DNA of 64,000 nt, taken from an uncultured Lachnospiraceae bacterium (GTDB lineage: Bacteria > Bacillota > Clostridia > Lachnospirales > Lachnospiraceae). Every line of letters starts with the position of its first letter. The first letter of the stretch is position 1. Both the position numbers and the translations under genes were made by a program. The notes below the pieces were generated by a model. The model saw only the letters and a list, made by a program, of their open reading frames with translations. It searched no databases and was not told the origin of the DNA. Shown in pieces: positions 7,763 to 16,720 of this stretch. The stretch is from positions 1-64,000 of the forward strand of contig CANRFJ010000015.1 in the NCBI GenBank assembly GCA_947629865.1. The letters run 5' to 3'.

Positions 7763-8737
7763 ATGTTTGGAAAATTGATTGATATTTTAAAGAAAAATCC
7801 AAAGAAGATCGTGTTCACCGAGGGAAGCGACCCGCGTATTCTGGAGGCTTCCTCCCGCCTTTTAGCCAGCACCTTTCTGGCCCCGATCCTCATTGGCGAC
7901 AGGGACGAGATTGCCCGTTCGGCTGAGGAGAGCGGTTTCAATATACGGGGGGCGGAGATTATCAACCCGGCGGAATATGATGAGATAGATGCCATGGCGG
8001 AGTGTCTCTATGAGATTCGGAAAGCCAAGGGAATGACGCTGGAGCAGGCGAAGGAGACCTGTCTTCAGGCCAATTATTTTGGAACTATGCTGGTGAAAAT
8101 GGGAAAGGCGGACGCTCTCCTGGGAGGCGCCACCTATTCCACTGCCGATACAGTGCGTCCGGCCCTTCAGATTATCAAGACCAGGCCGGGCAAGAAGATT
8201 GTGGCCTCCTGCTTCATACTTGTGCGTGAGTCCACCGGCGGCAATGAAGTATTAGCGATGGGGGACTGCGCCATCAATATCAAGCCGAATGAGGACGAAC
8301 TGGTAGAGATTGCCCTTGACTGCGCCGAGTGCGCCAAGACCTTTGGCATAGATCCGCATGTGGGATTTTTGAGTTATTCCACCTTTGGTTCCGGCCAGGG
8401 CGAGGACGTGGACAAGATGAGAAATGCGGCGGAGAAGACGAAAAAAGCGGCGCCGGAGCTCCCGATCATCGGTGAGGTTCAGTTCGATGCGGCCGTTTCA
8501 CCGAGAGTTGCCCGTACCAAATGTCCGGATAACCCTGTGGCAGGTACTGTGAACACATTTATTTTCCCGGATATAAGCGCCGGAAATATCGGCTATAAAA
8601 TCGCTCAGCGCCTTGGAAATTTTGAGGCCTACGGTCCGATTATGCTTGGACTGAATGCGCCGATCAATGATTTATCACGCGGCTGCAATGCGGCTGAGGT
8701 ATACTCCATGGCTATCGTGACGGCGGCGCTGGCGTGA
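7763..8737 (+). CDS. pta: phosphate acetyltransferase
   Basis: 324-aa phosphotransacetylase that interconverts acetyl-CoA and acetyl phosphate in the fermentative acetate pathway. Recognisable segments are IVFTEGSDPRILEAS near the start, LLGGATYSTADTVRPALQII, FLSYSTFGSGQGEDVDKM, PIIGEVQFDAAVSP and the C-terminal YGPIMLGLNAPINDLSRGC. It is the short single-domain bacterial form, not the long DRTGG-containing one. AGGAGG precedes the ATG. The usual partner ackA is not within the following 9 kb, so the pair is split or acetate kinase lies elsewhere. Confidence 0.95.
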   Translation: MFGKLIDILKKNPKKIVFTEGSDPRILEASSRLLASTFLAPILIGDRDEIARSAEESGFNIRGAEIINPAEYDEIDAMAECLYEIRKAKGMTLEQAKETCLQANYFGTMLVKMGKADALLGGATYSTADTVRPALQIIKTRPGKKIVASCFILVRESTGGNEVLAMGDCAINIKPNEDELVEIALDCAECAKTFGIDPHVGFLSYSTFGSGQGEDVDKMRNAAEKTKKAAPELPIIGEVQFDAAVSPRVARTKCPDNPVAGTVNTFIFPDISAGNIGYKIAQRLGNFEAYGPIMLGLNAPINDLSRGCNAAEVYSMAIVTAALA

Positions 8738-8841
8738 GCAGCAGGGAATATATGATATTTTGCCGATATACATATATATTGATGCTGTAGACAGAGGCGC
8801 ATGGAAATAAATGCGCGCTACTGTGGATTGGAGGTAATGGT

Positions 8842-11628
8842 ATGGCAAAACGGATAGTGGCTGTTTTCCTGTCCGTCATATTGATGGCGGGGACACCGGG
8901 AGTCCTTTTTGCGCCGGAAAATGTTCAGGCGAAGAAGGCCCTTCCCAAAAAGATTGTTCTGTCCCGGAAGACTAAGACGCTTACAGTGGGGGATTCCTAT
9001 AAAATAGCATATAAGGTAAAGGGAAAAAAGAAGGCCAATAAGAAGGTTCTTTTTACCTCGTCAAAAAAGAAGACGGCTTCGGTCTCTAAGAAAGGAGTTG
9101 TCAAGGCGAAAAAGGCCGGCACAGCAGTGATTACCCTGCGGGCGAAGGCCAAAAAGTCCGTCCGGAATACCATAACAATAAAGGTAAAAGAGGAAACCGC
9201 TAAGAAGACGGCCTCCCTGATTTCCACGGCGGGCCTGCTTCCCATAGCGCAGACGCAGGCACAGGCGCCGGTCGCAATCCAGATGCCGGCCACTTTGGAA
9301 CTGGAGCCGGGCCAGCAGTATCAGATGGAAGCAAAACTGGAACCGGCGACCGCAGAGGGTGAGATACGCTACAGTTGCAGCTTTCGGGGTGGTATCAATG
9401 TTTATTCCGGCGGTCAGATTATTGTGACAGACGACACGCCGCCGGGCACGCAGGCAGTGATCGTCGCCACCTGCGGCAGGCTTCGCGCCAGCTGCCAGTT
9501 GACGATTATAAACGCCACCTGTACCCATACATGGAACGGGGGGAGCGTTACGACTCCGGCCACCTGTACCACCGAGGGCGTGGTGACATATACCTGTACA
9601 AAATGCGGAAAGGCCAGGGGCGAGATCGTTCCGGCCACCGGCCATAACTGGGACAGCGGCTCTGTGACGAAAGAGCCGGAGTGTGCGGTCAAGGGGACGC
9701 GGCAGTACAGTTGCACAAAGTGTGGTGAGACGAGGACAGAGGATATCCCCGCCAAGGGACATACCTGGGGAGCCGCTGAGATTTTGTTGGAACCCACCTG
9801 CACTACTGCCGGCAAGAAGAAATCTGCCTGCACGGTGTGCGGAGCGGAGAAGACAGAGAAGATATCGCCTACCGGCCATGTGTGGGACGGCGGCGTGGTG
9901 ACAAAGCAGCCGGGCTGTGAGACGCCGGGAACTACGCTTTATTCTTGTACAGTGGCGGGCTGCCGGGGAACCAAGACGGAGAGCATCGCTCCCACCGGCC
10001 ATTTATATAACTATGGAATGATTGTGAAAGAAGCGGCCTGTGAGGAGTCCGGCACCCGTGTGAGCGAATGTCAGACATGCGGCAAGACCATGAGGATTAC
10101 GATTCCGGCCACCGGTCATAACTACGATGCCGGAGAGGTTCTGAGGGAGCCGACCTGTATGACAAGCGGTTCGATGAGAAAGACATGCCAGACATGCGGT
10201 CATGTTCAGAATATATCCACTAAGTCTCTCGGCCACGACTGGGACGATGATTATACGATAGACGTGGCGCCGACCTGCCGCAAGAGCGGGACGAAGTCCA
10301 TACACTGCTCCCGCTGTACGGCGATTAAGGGCGGAAGCGCTGTAATACCGGCGCTGGGACATGATTATGGGACGGGTACCGAAAAGGTAGCCGCCACCTG
10401 TACCAAAGATGGGATCCAGGCATACGAGTGCCAGCGGGATGGCTGCAACAGCTATAAGGAGGAAGTCATTCCGGCTACTGGCCATGATTATGAGGAAAAT
10501 GTCAGCGTGGACGTCGTTCAGACCTGTGATACGCCGGGGAGACAGTCCCGTCATTGTACCCGGTGCGATGCCGCGACGAATATAAAGATTATTCCTCCGG
10601 ACGGACATCAATGGAGTGCATGGACGCAGACATCACCGGCGGACTGCACCACAGCCGGTGAGAGAAAGCGCACCTGCCAGATCTGCAACGAGGAACAGAC
10701 AGAGGGAATCGCTGCCACCGGCCACAGCCGCGATACTTCCGGACAGTGCGCAGTCTGCGGAGATGCGGCCGCATATGAACAGACAGTACCTGGCGACTGG
10801 GATTACAGTCTGGACGAGAAAAATAAAGTGATTACGCTGCGTTATTATAAGGGAACAAAGACGTATATCACTATTCCGGCCACGATGGATGTGGTGAAAT
10901 CCGGAGTGACGACTACCTATACGGTGGCGTTTAAGAAATGCGAAGAACGGGAGACGACCGGTATTTTTACCTCCAGTCAAAAGCACTGTGAGGTTAAGGG
11001 CGTTACACTGGACAGCGCCATGCAGATTGAATCCATGGACTATATGTTTTATGCCTGTCAATCCCTGGAGGAGGTAAACGGCATACCGTCCACGGTGAGA
11101 AGCCTCAATGCTGCTTTTAAGAACTGCCGGAGTCTGGTATCCGTCTCTGCGCTGCCGGATGGGATTGAAGAATTGAAAAATACTTTTGAGGGCTGTACGA
11201 ATCTTCAGGCCGCACCGGAAATTCCGGATAGTGTTACCAGCCTGTATGCGACCTTTAAGGGGGCGGAAAGCCTCACGGTTGCACCGGTTATCCCGTCTGG
11301 CGTCGTCAATATGTCCTGGACCTTCAGCGGCTGCCAGAGTATGAAGATGCCTCCGGAACTGCCTGACGCCCTTACGGAAATGACAAATACATTTGAGGGC
11401 TGTACGTCGCTGCAGGAAGCGCCAGCTGTCATTCCGGCGGGGGTAAAGCGCATGACAATGACATTCTATGGCTGCACTTCCCTGGTAAACGCACCGGCGG
11501 TGCCAATCACAGTGGAACTTATGGAGCACACATACCAAAACTGCACCGGACTGATTTATGCTGTGCCTGTTCCGTCTTCTGTCAGACAGGTAGATGTGTT
11601 TGTCGGCTGCCCGTTGCTGAATTCGTAA
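8842..11628 (+). CDS. large secreted surface protein: Ig-like domain, ten Cys/His repeats, BspA-type repeats
   Basis: 928-aa secreted protein. A signal peptide (residues 1-about 30, MAKRIVAVFLSVILMAG) is followed by a very Lys-rich Big_2-like Ig domain (about 35-120) and a linker region. Ten tandem repeats of about 40 aa follow (residues about 230-645), each with a GH-[WY]-D entry, a P-x-C, a TxxG turn and a CxxC knuckle, plus one partial copy. Residues about 705-925 are BspA-like leucine-rich repeats built on F-x-GC-x-SL-x-x-x-P-x-x-P. There is no LPXTG anchor or transmembrane tail. The CxxC plus His pattern suggests metal or disulfide cross-links. The RBS is GGAGGT at 8830-8835. A role in surface binding or adhesion is inference from the domain types. 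Confidence 0.85.
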   Translation: MAKRIVAVFLSVILMAGTPGVLFAPENVQAKKALPKKIVLSRKTKTLTVGDSYKIAYKVKGKKKANKKVLFTSSKKKTASVSKKGVVKAKKAGTAVITLRAKAKKSVRNTITIKVKEETAKKTASLISTAGLLPIAQTQAQAPVAIQMPATLELEPGQQYQMEAKLEPATAEGEIRYSCSFRGGINVYSGGQIIVTDDTPPGTQAVIVATCGRLRASCQLTIINATCTHTWNGGSVTTPATCTTEGVVTYTCTKCGKARGEIVPATGHNWDSGSVTKEPECAVKGTRQYSCTKCGETRTEDIPAKGHTWGAAEILLEPTCTTAGKKKSACTVCGAEKTEKISPTGHVWDGGVVTKQPGCETPGTTLYSCTVAGCRGTKTESIAPTGHLYNYGMIVKEAACEESGTRVSECQTCGKTMRITIPATGHNYDAGEVLREPTCMTSGSMRKTCQTCGHVQNISTKSLGHDWDDDYTIDVAPTCRKSGTKSIHCSRCTAIKGGSAVIPALGHDYGTGTEKVAATCTKDGIQAYECQRDGCNSYKEEVIPATGHDYEENVSVDVVQTCDTPGRQSRHCTRCDAATNIKIIPPDGHQWSAWTQTSPADCTTAGERKRTCQICNEEQTEGIAATGHSRDTSGQCAVCGDAAAYEQTVPGDWDYSLDEKNKVITLRYYKGTKTYITIPATMDVVKSGVTTTYTVAFKKCEERETTGIFTSSQKHCEVKGVTLDSAMQIESMDYMFYACQSLEEVNGIPSTVRSLNAAFKNCRSLVSVSALPDGIEELKNTFEGCTNLQAAPEIPDSVTSLYATFKGAESLTVAPVIPSGVVNMSWTFSGCQSMKMPPELPDALTEMTNTFEGCTSLQEAPAVIPAGVKRMTMTFYGCTSLVNAPAVPITVELMEHTYQNCTGLIYAVPVPSSVRQVDVFVGCPLLNS

Positions 11629-11693
11629 ATTGCACCGGCAAAAAATGATTGCAGTGGATAAATAAAATATAGGAAATAAGGATGGAGAGAGTG

Positions 11694-12989
11694 ATGAAAA
11701 AAGCGATAATGAGGCCGCTTTGCCTGTTGGTAATGACGGCGATGGTATTGACTGCCTGTGGAGGGGAGACGTCCGGCGGAACAGATTCGTCCGGCGGAAA
11801 GGATACGGCGACAGGCGCCGCTACGACAGGCGCGGCCGTTACCAGCCGTTCCGTAGACGACCGGGAGGGCCCGGCTCTGAAGGATTTATATGCCGACTAC
11901 TTTATGATGGGCGCCGCGATCAACGGTTCAGACAAGACCACAGCGGCTATCCGGCACGAGGGAATGGCGGCCGTGCTGAAAAAGCACTACAATTCCACCA
12001 CGCTCAGCAATCTGATGAAGCCGGTCTATCTGCTGGACGAAAAGGCGAACAAAAAAGCGGGAAAGGCAGATCCGGACACCACCGACGTAAAAGTGAGTTT
12101 TGACTCATGCGAGGAGAGCCTGGAGTTCTGCCGTGACAACGGGATCCGTATGCGGGGCCACACGCTGGTGTGGCACAACCAGACTCCGGAGTGGTTCTTC
12201 AAAAAGGGCTATGACGAGAGCGGAGACTATGTGAGCAAAGCGGTTATGGCGAAGCGCATGGAGAACTATATCAAAGGGGTGCTTACTTACTGCCAGGAAA
12301 AATATCCGGGCGTTGTGTATTGCTGGGACGTAGTCAACGAGTGTGTGGACGACAACGGCGCATCAGCGGACGCAAGTGATGGCTGGAACTGCCGCACTTC
12401 CTTTAACGGAGGCGACAACTACTGGTATGCGGTCATGGGGACGGACTATGTCTACAAGGCGTTTGAGTATGCGAGAAAATATGCGGCGGAGGACGTAAAA
12501 CTAATATATAACGATTACAATGTGTTTCAGCCGGAGAAGCGGGATAACATTTATGCCCTTGTGAGTAAACTGAAGGATAAGGGACTGATTGACGGCATCG
12601 GGCTGCAGCCCACAGTCAATCTCTATTACCCGTCCGAGCTGTCGGGAGAGAGCGGGGACAGTTTTGAGACCTGCCTGAATAAATATGCGGAACTGGGCCT
12701 GGAGATTCAGGTCACAGAGCTGAACTTTCTGATTGACGAGGAACGCGGAACCAGAGACGAGGCTTCGCTGACACGTCAGGCGGATCGATACCAGGAGATG
12801 TTTGAACTCCTCAAAAAAATGGATACCGCTTCCGGCGGCCCGTGTAATATCACCAGCGTTACCGTCTTTGGAATCTGCGATGATTATCCTCTGTACGACG
12901 ACCATGTACAATGCCTGTATCTGTGGGATAAGGAGTGTCGGCCCAAGGAGGCCTTCTACCGTATCCGGGAGACGGGTGAGAAAAAATAG
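11694..12989 (+). CDS. GH10 endo-1,4-beta-xylanase, lipoprotein
   Basis: Glycoside hydrolase family 10 enzyme that cuts the xylan backbone with retention. A lipoprotein signal with lipobox LTAC (residues about 18-21) and a Gly/Ser/Thr linker precede a single catalytic domain. Visible landmarks are GHTLVWHNQTPEWFF, the acid/base Glu216 in WDVVNE, YNDYNV, GIGLQPTVN and the nucleophile Glu342 in VTELNF. ATG 11694 has GGAGAG at 11684-11689; an ATG at 11682 lacks a proper site. Surface anchoring fits release of xylo-oligosaccharides next to the cell. It is followed by a terminator and then a GH51 gene, which would remove arabinose branches from the same polymer. Confidence 0.93.
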   Translation: MKKAIMRPLCLLVMTAMVLTACGGETSGGTDSSGGKDTATGAATTGAAVTSRSVDDREGPALKDLYADYFMMGAAINGSDKTTAAIRHEGMAAVLKKHYNSTTLSNLMKPVYLLDEKANKKAGKADPDTTDVKVSFDSCEESLEFCRDNGIRMRGHTLVWHNQTPEWFFKKGYDESGDYVSKAVMAKRMENYIKGVLTYCQEKYPGVVYCWDVVNECVDDNGASADASDGWNCRTSFNGGDNYWYAVMGTDYVYKAFEYARKYAAEDVKLIYNDYNVFQPEKRDNIYALVSKLKDKGLIDGIGLQPTVNLYYPSELSGESGDSFETCLNKYAELGLEIQVTELNFLIDEERGTRDEASLTRQADRYQEMFELLKKMDTASGGPCNITSVTVFGICDDYPLYDDHVQCLYLWDKECRPKEAFYRIRETGEKK

Positions 12990-12998
12990 AAGCTGCGT

Positions 12999-13026
12999 GG
13001 TGCGCCGTTGACAGGCGCACCTTTTT
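12999..13026 (+). terminator. intrinsic terminator after the xylanase gene
   Basis: GGTGCGCC (12999-13006), a 7-base loop and GGCGCACC (13014-13021) are followed by T5. It separates the xylanase from the arabinofuranosidase, so the two are probably transcribed independently or by read-through. Confidence 0.9.
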
Positions 13027-13169
13027 ATGCTGTGCACAGAGGGACGTTTATTGCTTTGGTTCAGTTTTTGGATAGGATAGTCTATTGTGTTTTCTGCAAT
13101 CTGTAATAAAATTAGGACAGAGAAACCGTTGTGGGGGCAGAACCCCAATATAGTAATCGGAGGGCAAAG

Positions 13170-14660
13170 ATGAAGGCAAAGATCAAAGCAGACAGAGCAG
13201 AGGTAATCAGTAAAATCGACGACCGTTTATACGGATCGTTTATCGAGCACCTGGGACGTGCGGTTTACAATGGCATTTATGAACCGACGCATGAGACGGC
13301 GGACGATATGGGGTTCCGGCAGGACGTCATGAATACGATCCGTGACATGAAGGTGCCGTTAGTCCGCTATCCGGGCGGCAATTTTGTGTCCGGTTATCAC
13401 TGGGAGGACGGAACCGGAGATAAGTCTAAGCGGCCGAGGCGAATGGAACTGGCCTGGAGTTCGATTGAGACCAATGAGGTGGGAATCGATGAATTTCAGG
13501 AGTGGGCCAGACGTGTGGGGACAGAGGTTATGATGGCGGTCAACCTGGGCACAAGAGGGCCGGAGGAAGCCGGTAATCTGGTGGAATACTGTAACTCTGT
13601 CACCGACACCAAATATGCCAATATGCGCCGGGAAAACGGTTTTGAGAAACCCTTTGGAATCCGGACGTGGTGTCTTGGAAATGAGATGGACGGCACATGG
13701 CAGATTGGGCATAAGACGCCGCAGGAGTATGCCCGCACAGCTTGTGAAGCGGCCAAGATCATGAAGTGGACGGATGATTCCATAGAACTGGTAGCGTGTG
13801 GAAGCTCCGGACTGAATATGGAGACCTTTGGGGAATGGGAGGAAACTGTGCTGCGGGAAGCCTATGACCACATTGACTATCTCTCCCTCCATAATTATTA
13901 TGGCAATCCGGACAACGACACGCCGGGATACCTCGGCTGTTCGCTGGATATGGATTCCTTTATCCGCCAGGTGGTAGGAATCTGCGACAAGGTCAGGGAG
14001 GAGAAAAAGAGCGATAAGTATATCCACCTCTCTTTTGATGAGTGGAATGTATGGTTCCATTCGTCGGAGCAGGATAAAAAGATCCCGAAATGGCAGGTAG
14101 CGCCGCCGTTACTGGAGGATATATACAATATGGAGGACGCGCTGGTAGTGGGGTGTCTTCTGAATACGCTGATCAGACATTCGGATCGGGTAAAAATCGC
14201 CTGTCTGGCCCAGCTTGTGAATGTTATTGCGCCGATCATGACAGTAAATGGCGGCAGGATGTGGCTGCAGACTATTTTCTATCCGTATATGTATGCCTGC
14301 AGGTACGGCCGGGGAGAGGCGCTGGCGGCAGAGGTGGAATGTGACACCTATGCGGCCGGCGGCCGTGACGCGATTCCCTATGTGGACAGTTCCCTCGTAT
14401 GGAATGAGGAGCGCCGGGAGCTGACTCTCTTTGCCGTGAATCGGAATCTGGAGGAAGCGGTTGAACTGACACTGGATCTGCAGGGATTTGGACAGCTCGC
14501 TCTCCTGGAACACAGCGTACTGACTCACGAGGATATGAAGGCGGTTAATTCGCCGGAAAAACCGGACGAGGTGGCGCCGAAGAACGGAAGCGGCGTGACG
14601 GGAAATACCGTGGTGCTGGAGCCACATTCCTATAATATGCTCCGCTTTGCAGGGAATTAG
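13170..14660 (+). CDS. abfA: GH51 alpha-L-arabinofuranosidase, intracellular
   Basis: 496-aa family 51 glycoside hydrolase that removes alpha-L-arabinofuranosyl units from arabinoxylan or arabinan oligomers. The acid/base is Glu172 in WCLGNEMDG and the nucleophile Glu291 in SFDEWNVW, matching the positions known in the Geobacillus enzyme. The N-terminus (IDDRLYGSFIEHLGRAVYNGIYEP) and VRYPGGNFVSGYHWEDG are typical. There is no signal peptide, so it acts on imported oligosaccharides. The start is ATG 13170 with GGAGGG at 13159-13164; an upstream in-frame GTG/ATG region lacks a site. No dedicated sugar transporter is nearby. Confidence 0.95.
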   Translation: MKAKIKADRAEVISKIDDRLYGSFIEHLGRAVYNGIYEPTHETADDMGFRQDVMNTIRDMKVPLVRYPGGNFVSGYHWEDGTGDKSKRPRRMELAWSSIETNEVGIDEFQEWARRVGTEVMMAVNLGTRGPEEAGNLVEYCNSVTDTKYANMRRENGFEKPFGIRTWCLGNEMDGTWQIGHKTPQEYARTACEAAKIMKWTDDSIELVACGSSGLNMETFGEWEETVLREAYDHIDYLSLHNYYGNPDNDTPGYLGCSLDMDSFIRQVVGICDKVREEKKSDKYIHLSFDEWNVWFHSSEQDKKIPKWQVAPPLLEDIYNMEDALVVGCLLNTLIRHSDRVKIACLAQLVNVIAPIMTVNGGRMWLQTIFYPYMYACRYGRGEALAAEVECDTYAAGGRDAIPYVDSSLVWNEERRELTLFAVNRNLEEAVELTLDLQGFGQLALLEHSVLTHEDMKAVNSPEKPDEVAPKNGSGVTGNTVVLEPHSYNMLRFAGN

Positions 14661-14684
14661 ATAAACAGAAAAAAGGAGGCAATT

Positions 14685-15536
14685 ATGATACGAGACCATT
14701 TTCACACAAACAGACCGACTTATTCCATAGAGGTCTTTCCGCCCAAAAAGGAGACAGATGTTTCGGTAATATATGACACGCTCGATGAGTTCAGGACACT
14801 GCACCCGGATTTTATCAGCGTCACCTATGGGGCGGGCGGCAATACGGCTGAGAACACTTTTGCGATTGCCTCCTACATACAGAATCAGTGCGGCATTGAG
14901 GCGCTGACACATCTGACCTGCGCAGCTATTCCCGACAAAATGTTTTTGTCAAATTTTCTGACAAACCTGTACCGGAACGGGATCCGCAATCTGCTGGCTC
15001 TGAGGGGGGATCAGCCGGTGTCGATGAGTGACGAGCGGTTCGCTGCGCGCTATTATAAACATGCCTCGGATCTTGTTGCAGACGTGAGGGAGAATTACGA
15101 TTTCGGCATAGCAGGAGCCTGCTATCCGGAGGTGCACCCGGAGGCCTCCTGCATGGAAGAAGATATTGCCCACTTGAAAATCAAAGTGGATAAAGGGGTG
15201 GATTTTCTGATTACCCAGTTGTTTTATGACAACGAGGTGTTTTTCCGCTTTATGGAGGAAATCCGCCGCGCGGGAATAGAAGTGCCGGTGTTGGCGGGCC
15301 TGATGCCGATTACCTCGATCCGGCAGGTGGATAATATTGTGGGGCTTTCGGGAACCGCCATACCGGAGGAACTATCCGGGGTATTTGAAAAATACAAGGA
15401 TAAACCGGAGGATTTAAAAAAGGCTGGCCTTGAGTATACAAAAAAGCAGATGGAGGCGCTGCTCCGGCACGGGGTAGACGGGATCCATCTGTATTCCATG
15501 AACAAGGTTGAGACTGCCCGCGCCATATATGAATAG
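14685..15536 (+). CDS. metF: methylenetetrahydrofolate reductase
   Basis: 283-aa TIM-barrel flavoprotein of the MetF family that reduces 5,10-methylene-THF to 5-methyl-THF for methionine synthesis and, in acetogens, for the Wood-Ljungdahl methyl branch. Visible: YSIEVFPPKKETD with the conserved catalytic Glu region, SVTYGAGG, LTHLTCA, NLLALRGDQP, DFLITQLFYDNEVFFRF, and VLAGLMPITS. AGGAGG lies 5 bases before ATG 14685. It begins 24 bases after the GH51 stop, which would allow co-transcription, though the functions are unrelated. No metH or MetV partner is present. Confidence 0.94.
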   Translation: MIRDHFHTNRPTYSIEVFPPKKETDVSVIYDTLDEFRTLHPDFISVTYGAGGNTAENTFAIASYIQNQCGIEALTHLTCAAIPDKMFLSNFLTNLYRNGIRNLLALRGDQPVSMSDERFAARYYKHASDLVADVRENYDFGIAGACYPEVHPEASCMEEDIAHLKIKVDKGVDFLITQLFYDNEVFFRFMEEIRRAGIEVPVLAGLMPITSIRQVDNIVGLSGTAIPEELSGVFEKYKDKPEDLKKAGLEYTKKQMEALLRHGVDGIHLYSMNKVETARAIYE

Positions 15537-15578
15537 CCGGTCACAAATGCTCCCATGTCGAAATGGTTCGGGACAAAT

Positions 15579-15611
15579 GGTGACTGTGAGTGGCGGGTGA
15601 CTGTGAGTGGC
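15579..15611. repeat. 17-bp-period tandem duplication
   Basis: GGTGACTGTGAGTGGC occurs at 15579-15594 and 15596-15611, separated by one G, just upstream of the promoter of the following lipoprotein gene. It could be a simple slippage product or a pair of regulator half-sites. Confidence 0.6.
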
Positions 15612-15642
15612 AAAAGTATTTGTGGAAAAACATGTAGGGCTG

Positions 15643-15651
15643 TGCTATAAT
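15643..15651 (+). promoter_or_regulatory. extended -10 promoter of the small lipoprotein gene
   Basis: TGC-TATAAT, an extended -10 element. The -35 region (TGGAAA at about 15623-15628) is weak, as expected for extended -10 promoters. Confidence 0.55.
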
Positions 15652-15726
15652 ACTATTCGGGTTGTGCATACAATCATGTACATATCCGATATTATACCAT
15701 CACACGATGAGAGAGGAGGAGAAACG

Positions 15727-16092
15727 ATGAAAAAGATTGTATCTGTACTGTTAGTAGTTATGAGTATTTGTATGCTGGCTGGATGCAGTGGAGGTTTAAG
15801 CGATAGTCAGTATGTGGGAACCTATCAGATGGTAGGCGCCAAAATGAACGGAGTGGAGTTGACAAAAGAGGAGTTGGATCAGACGGGAGCTAAGGCTACG
15901 ATTGTCCTGAACGGAGACGCTTCTGTTACCATGACCGTGAACGAACAGACTACTACCGGAACGTGGAAAGAGAGTGATAACGGCGTCACGATTTCTAATG
16001 AAGACGGCAGTGATCCGGCCGAGTTTACAATGAAAGACGGTATGCTTACCGGTACAGCCAATGGAATGGAAATGTCTTTCCAGAAGCAGTAA
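15727..16092 (+). CDS. small lipoprotein, lipocalin-like repeat type
   Basis: 121-aa secreted lipoprotein with signal MKKIVSVLLVVMSICMLAGC (lipobox LAGC, Cys20). The mature part is a compact beta-rich domain: YVGTYQMVGAKMNGVELT, KATIVLNGDASVTM, TTTGTWKESDNGVTIS, FTMKDGMLTGTANGMEMSF. This alternation of strand-forming segments resembles lipocalin-like or DUF-type domains found in Clostridia lipoproteins, but I cannot assign a ligand. GAGGAGGA at 15713-15720 fixes the start at ATG 15727. It is a single gene between its own promoter and a terminator. Confidence 0.8.
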   Translation: MKKIVSVLLVVMSICMLAGCSGGLSDSQYVGTYQMVGAKMNGVELTKEELDQTGAKATIVLNGDASVTMTVNEQTTTGTWKESDNGVTISNEDGSDPAEFTMKDGMLTGTANGMEMSFQKQ

Positions 16093-16124
16093 AAAGCAGA
16101 AGACGCCTTAAAATGGGTATCGGT

Positions 16125-16154
16125 GGCAGAGGCATTTGCCTCTGCCGCTTTTTT
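16125..16154 (+). terminator. intrinsic terminator after the lipoprotein gene
   Basis: GGCAGAGGCA (16125-16134) and TGCCTCTGCC (16137-16146) form a perfect 10-bp stem, followed two bases later by T6. Confidence 0.92.
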
Positions 16155-16213
16155 AGTGGCATTTTGTATGAAAATGTGATAAAATAAAGAAAAGTAAGGA
16201 GATATATAGCAGA

Positions 16214-16711
16214 ATGGAAGTTGACATTTTGATTGACAGGATTACGGACTGTCTGATTGATGTAAGAACCGGAAAAGAAGTGGAAACGGAATATCGGATG
16301 CGTGAAACGCCAATCAGACCGAAAGATTACAACGGTTGGAAATTTGACTGGAGTATTACTGAGAAAAGCGGGTATCATATATATGAGTTGTTCGTAAAAG
16401 ATGATGATACGGTACAGGGCAGAATATCGCTAAAAATTGACGGTGGTGTGGCCGATGTGGAGATTGTTGAAACAGCGCCGCATAATTACGGCCATAAAGG
16501 TATCTATGCAGGTGTTGGTGCGCATTTGTTTGCCATAGCGTGTCAGGTGAGCCTTGATGCGGGCTGTGATGGCGTAGTGGCCTTTACATCTAAGAGCGAT
16601 TTGGTGGGATATTATATGGAAAAATTAAATGCAGTGGAGATTACACCGAGAAGAATGGTAATTTTCGAAGATGCTGCACAGACATTATTAGACAAATATA
16701 TGAGAAGGTAG
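16214..16711 (+). CDS. GNAT-like protein, first gene of a small two-gene unit
   Basis: 165-aa protein. The second half looks like a GNAT acetyltransferase core: DVEIVETAPHNYGHKGIYAGVGAHLFAIACQVSLDAGCDG resembles the acetyl-CoA pyrophosphate-binding loop and following helix, then TSKSDLVGYYMEKLNAVEI, as at the end of many GNAT folds. The N-terminal 60 residues form no known domain. It is followed at once by a 60-aa basic protein, an arrangement seen with GNAT toxins and their antitoxins, although gene order here is toxin-like first. Lower GC than neighbours. AAGGAG at 16196-16201 is slightly far from the ATG. Function is inferred from fold resemblance only. Confidence 0.6.
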   Translation: MEVDILIDRITDCLIDVRTGKEVETEYRMRETPIRPKDYNGWKFDWSITEKSGYHIYELFVKDDDTVQGRISLKIDGGVADVEIVETAPHNYGHKGIYAGVGAHLFAIACQVSLDAGCDGVVAFTSKSDLVGYYMEKLNAVEITPRRMVIFEDAAQTLLDKYMRR

Positions 16712-16720
16712 GTGGCGGCT

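Noticed and set aside
9061..10002. Minus-strand frame of 313 codons within the repeat region of the surface protein
   Set aside because: It mirrors the tandem repeats of the plus-strand gene and carries no start signal; repeat regions generate such open frames.
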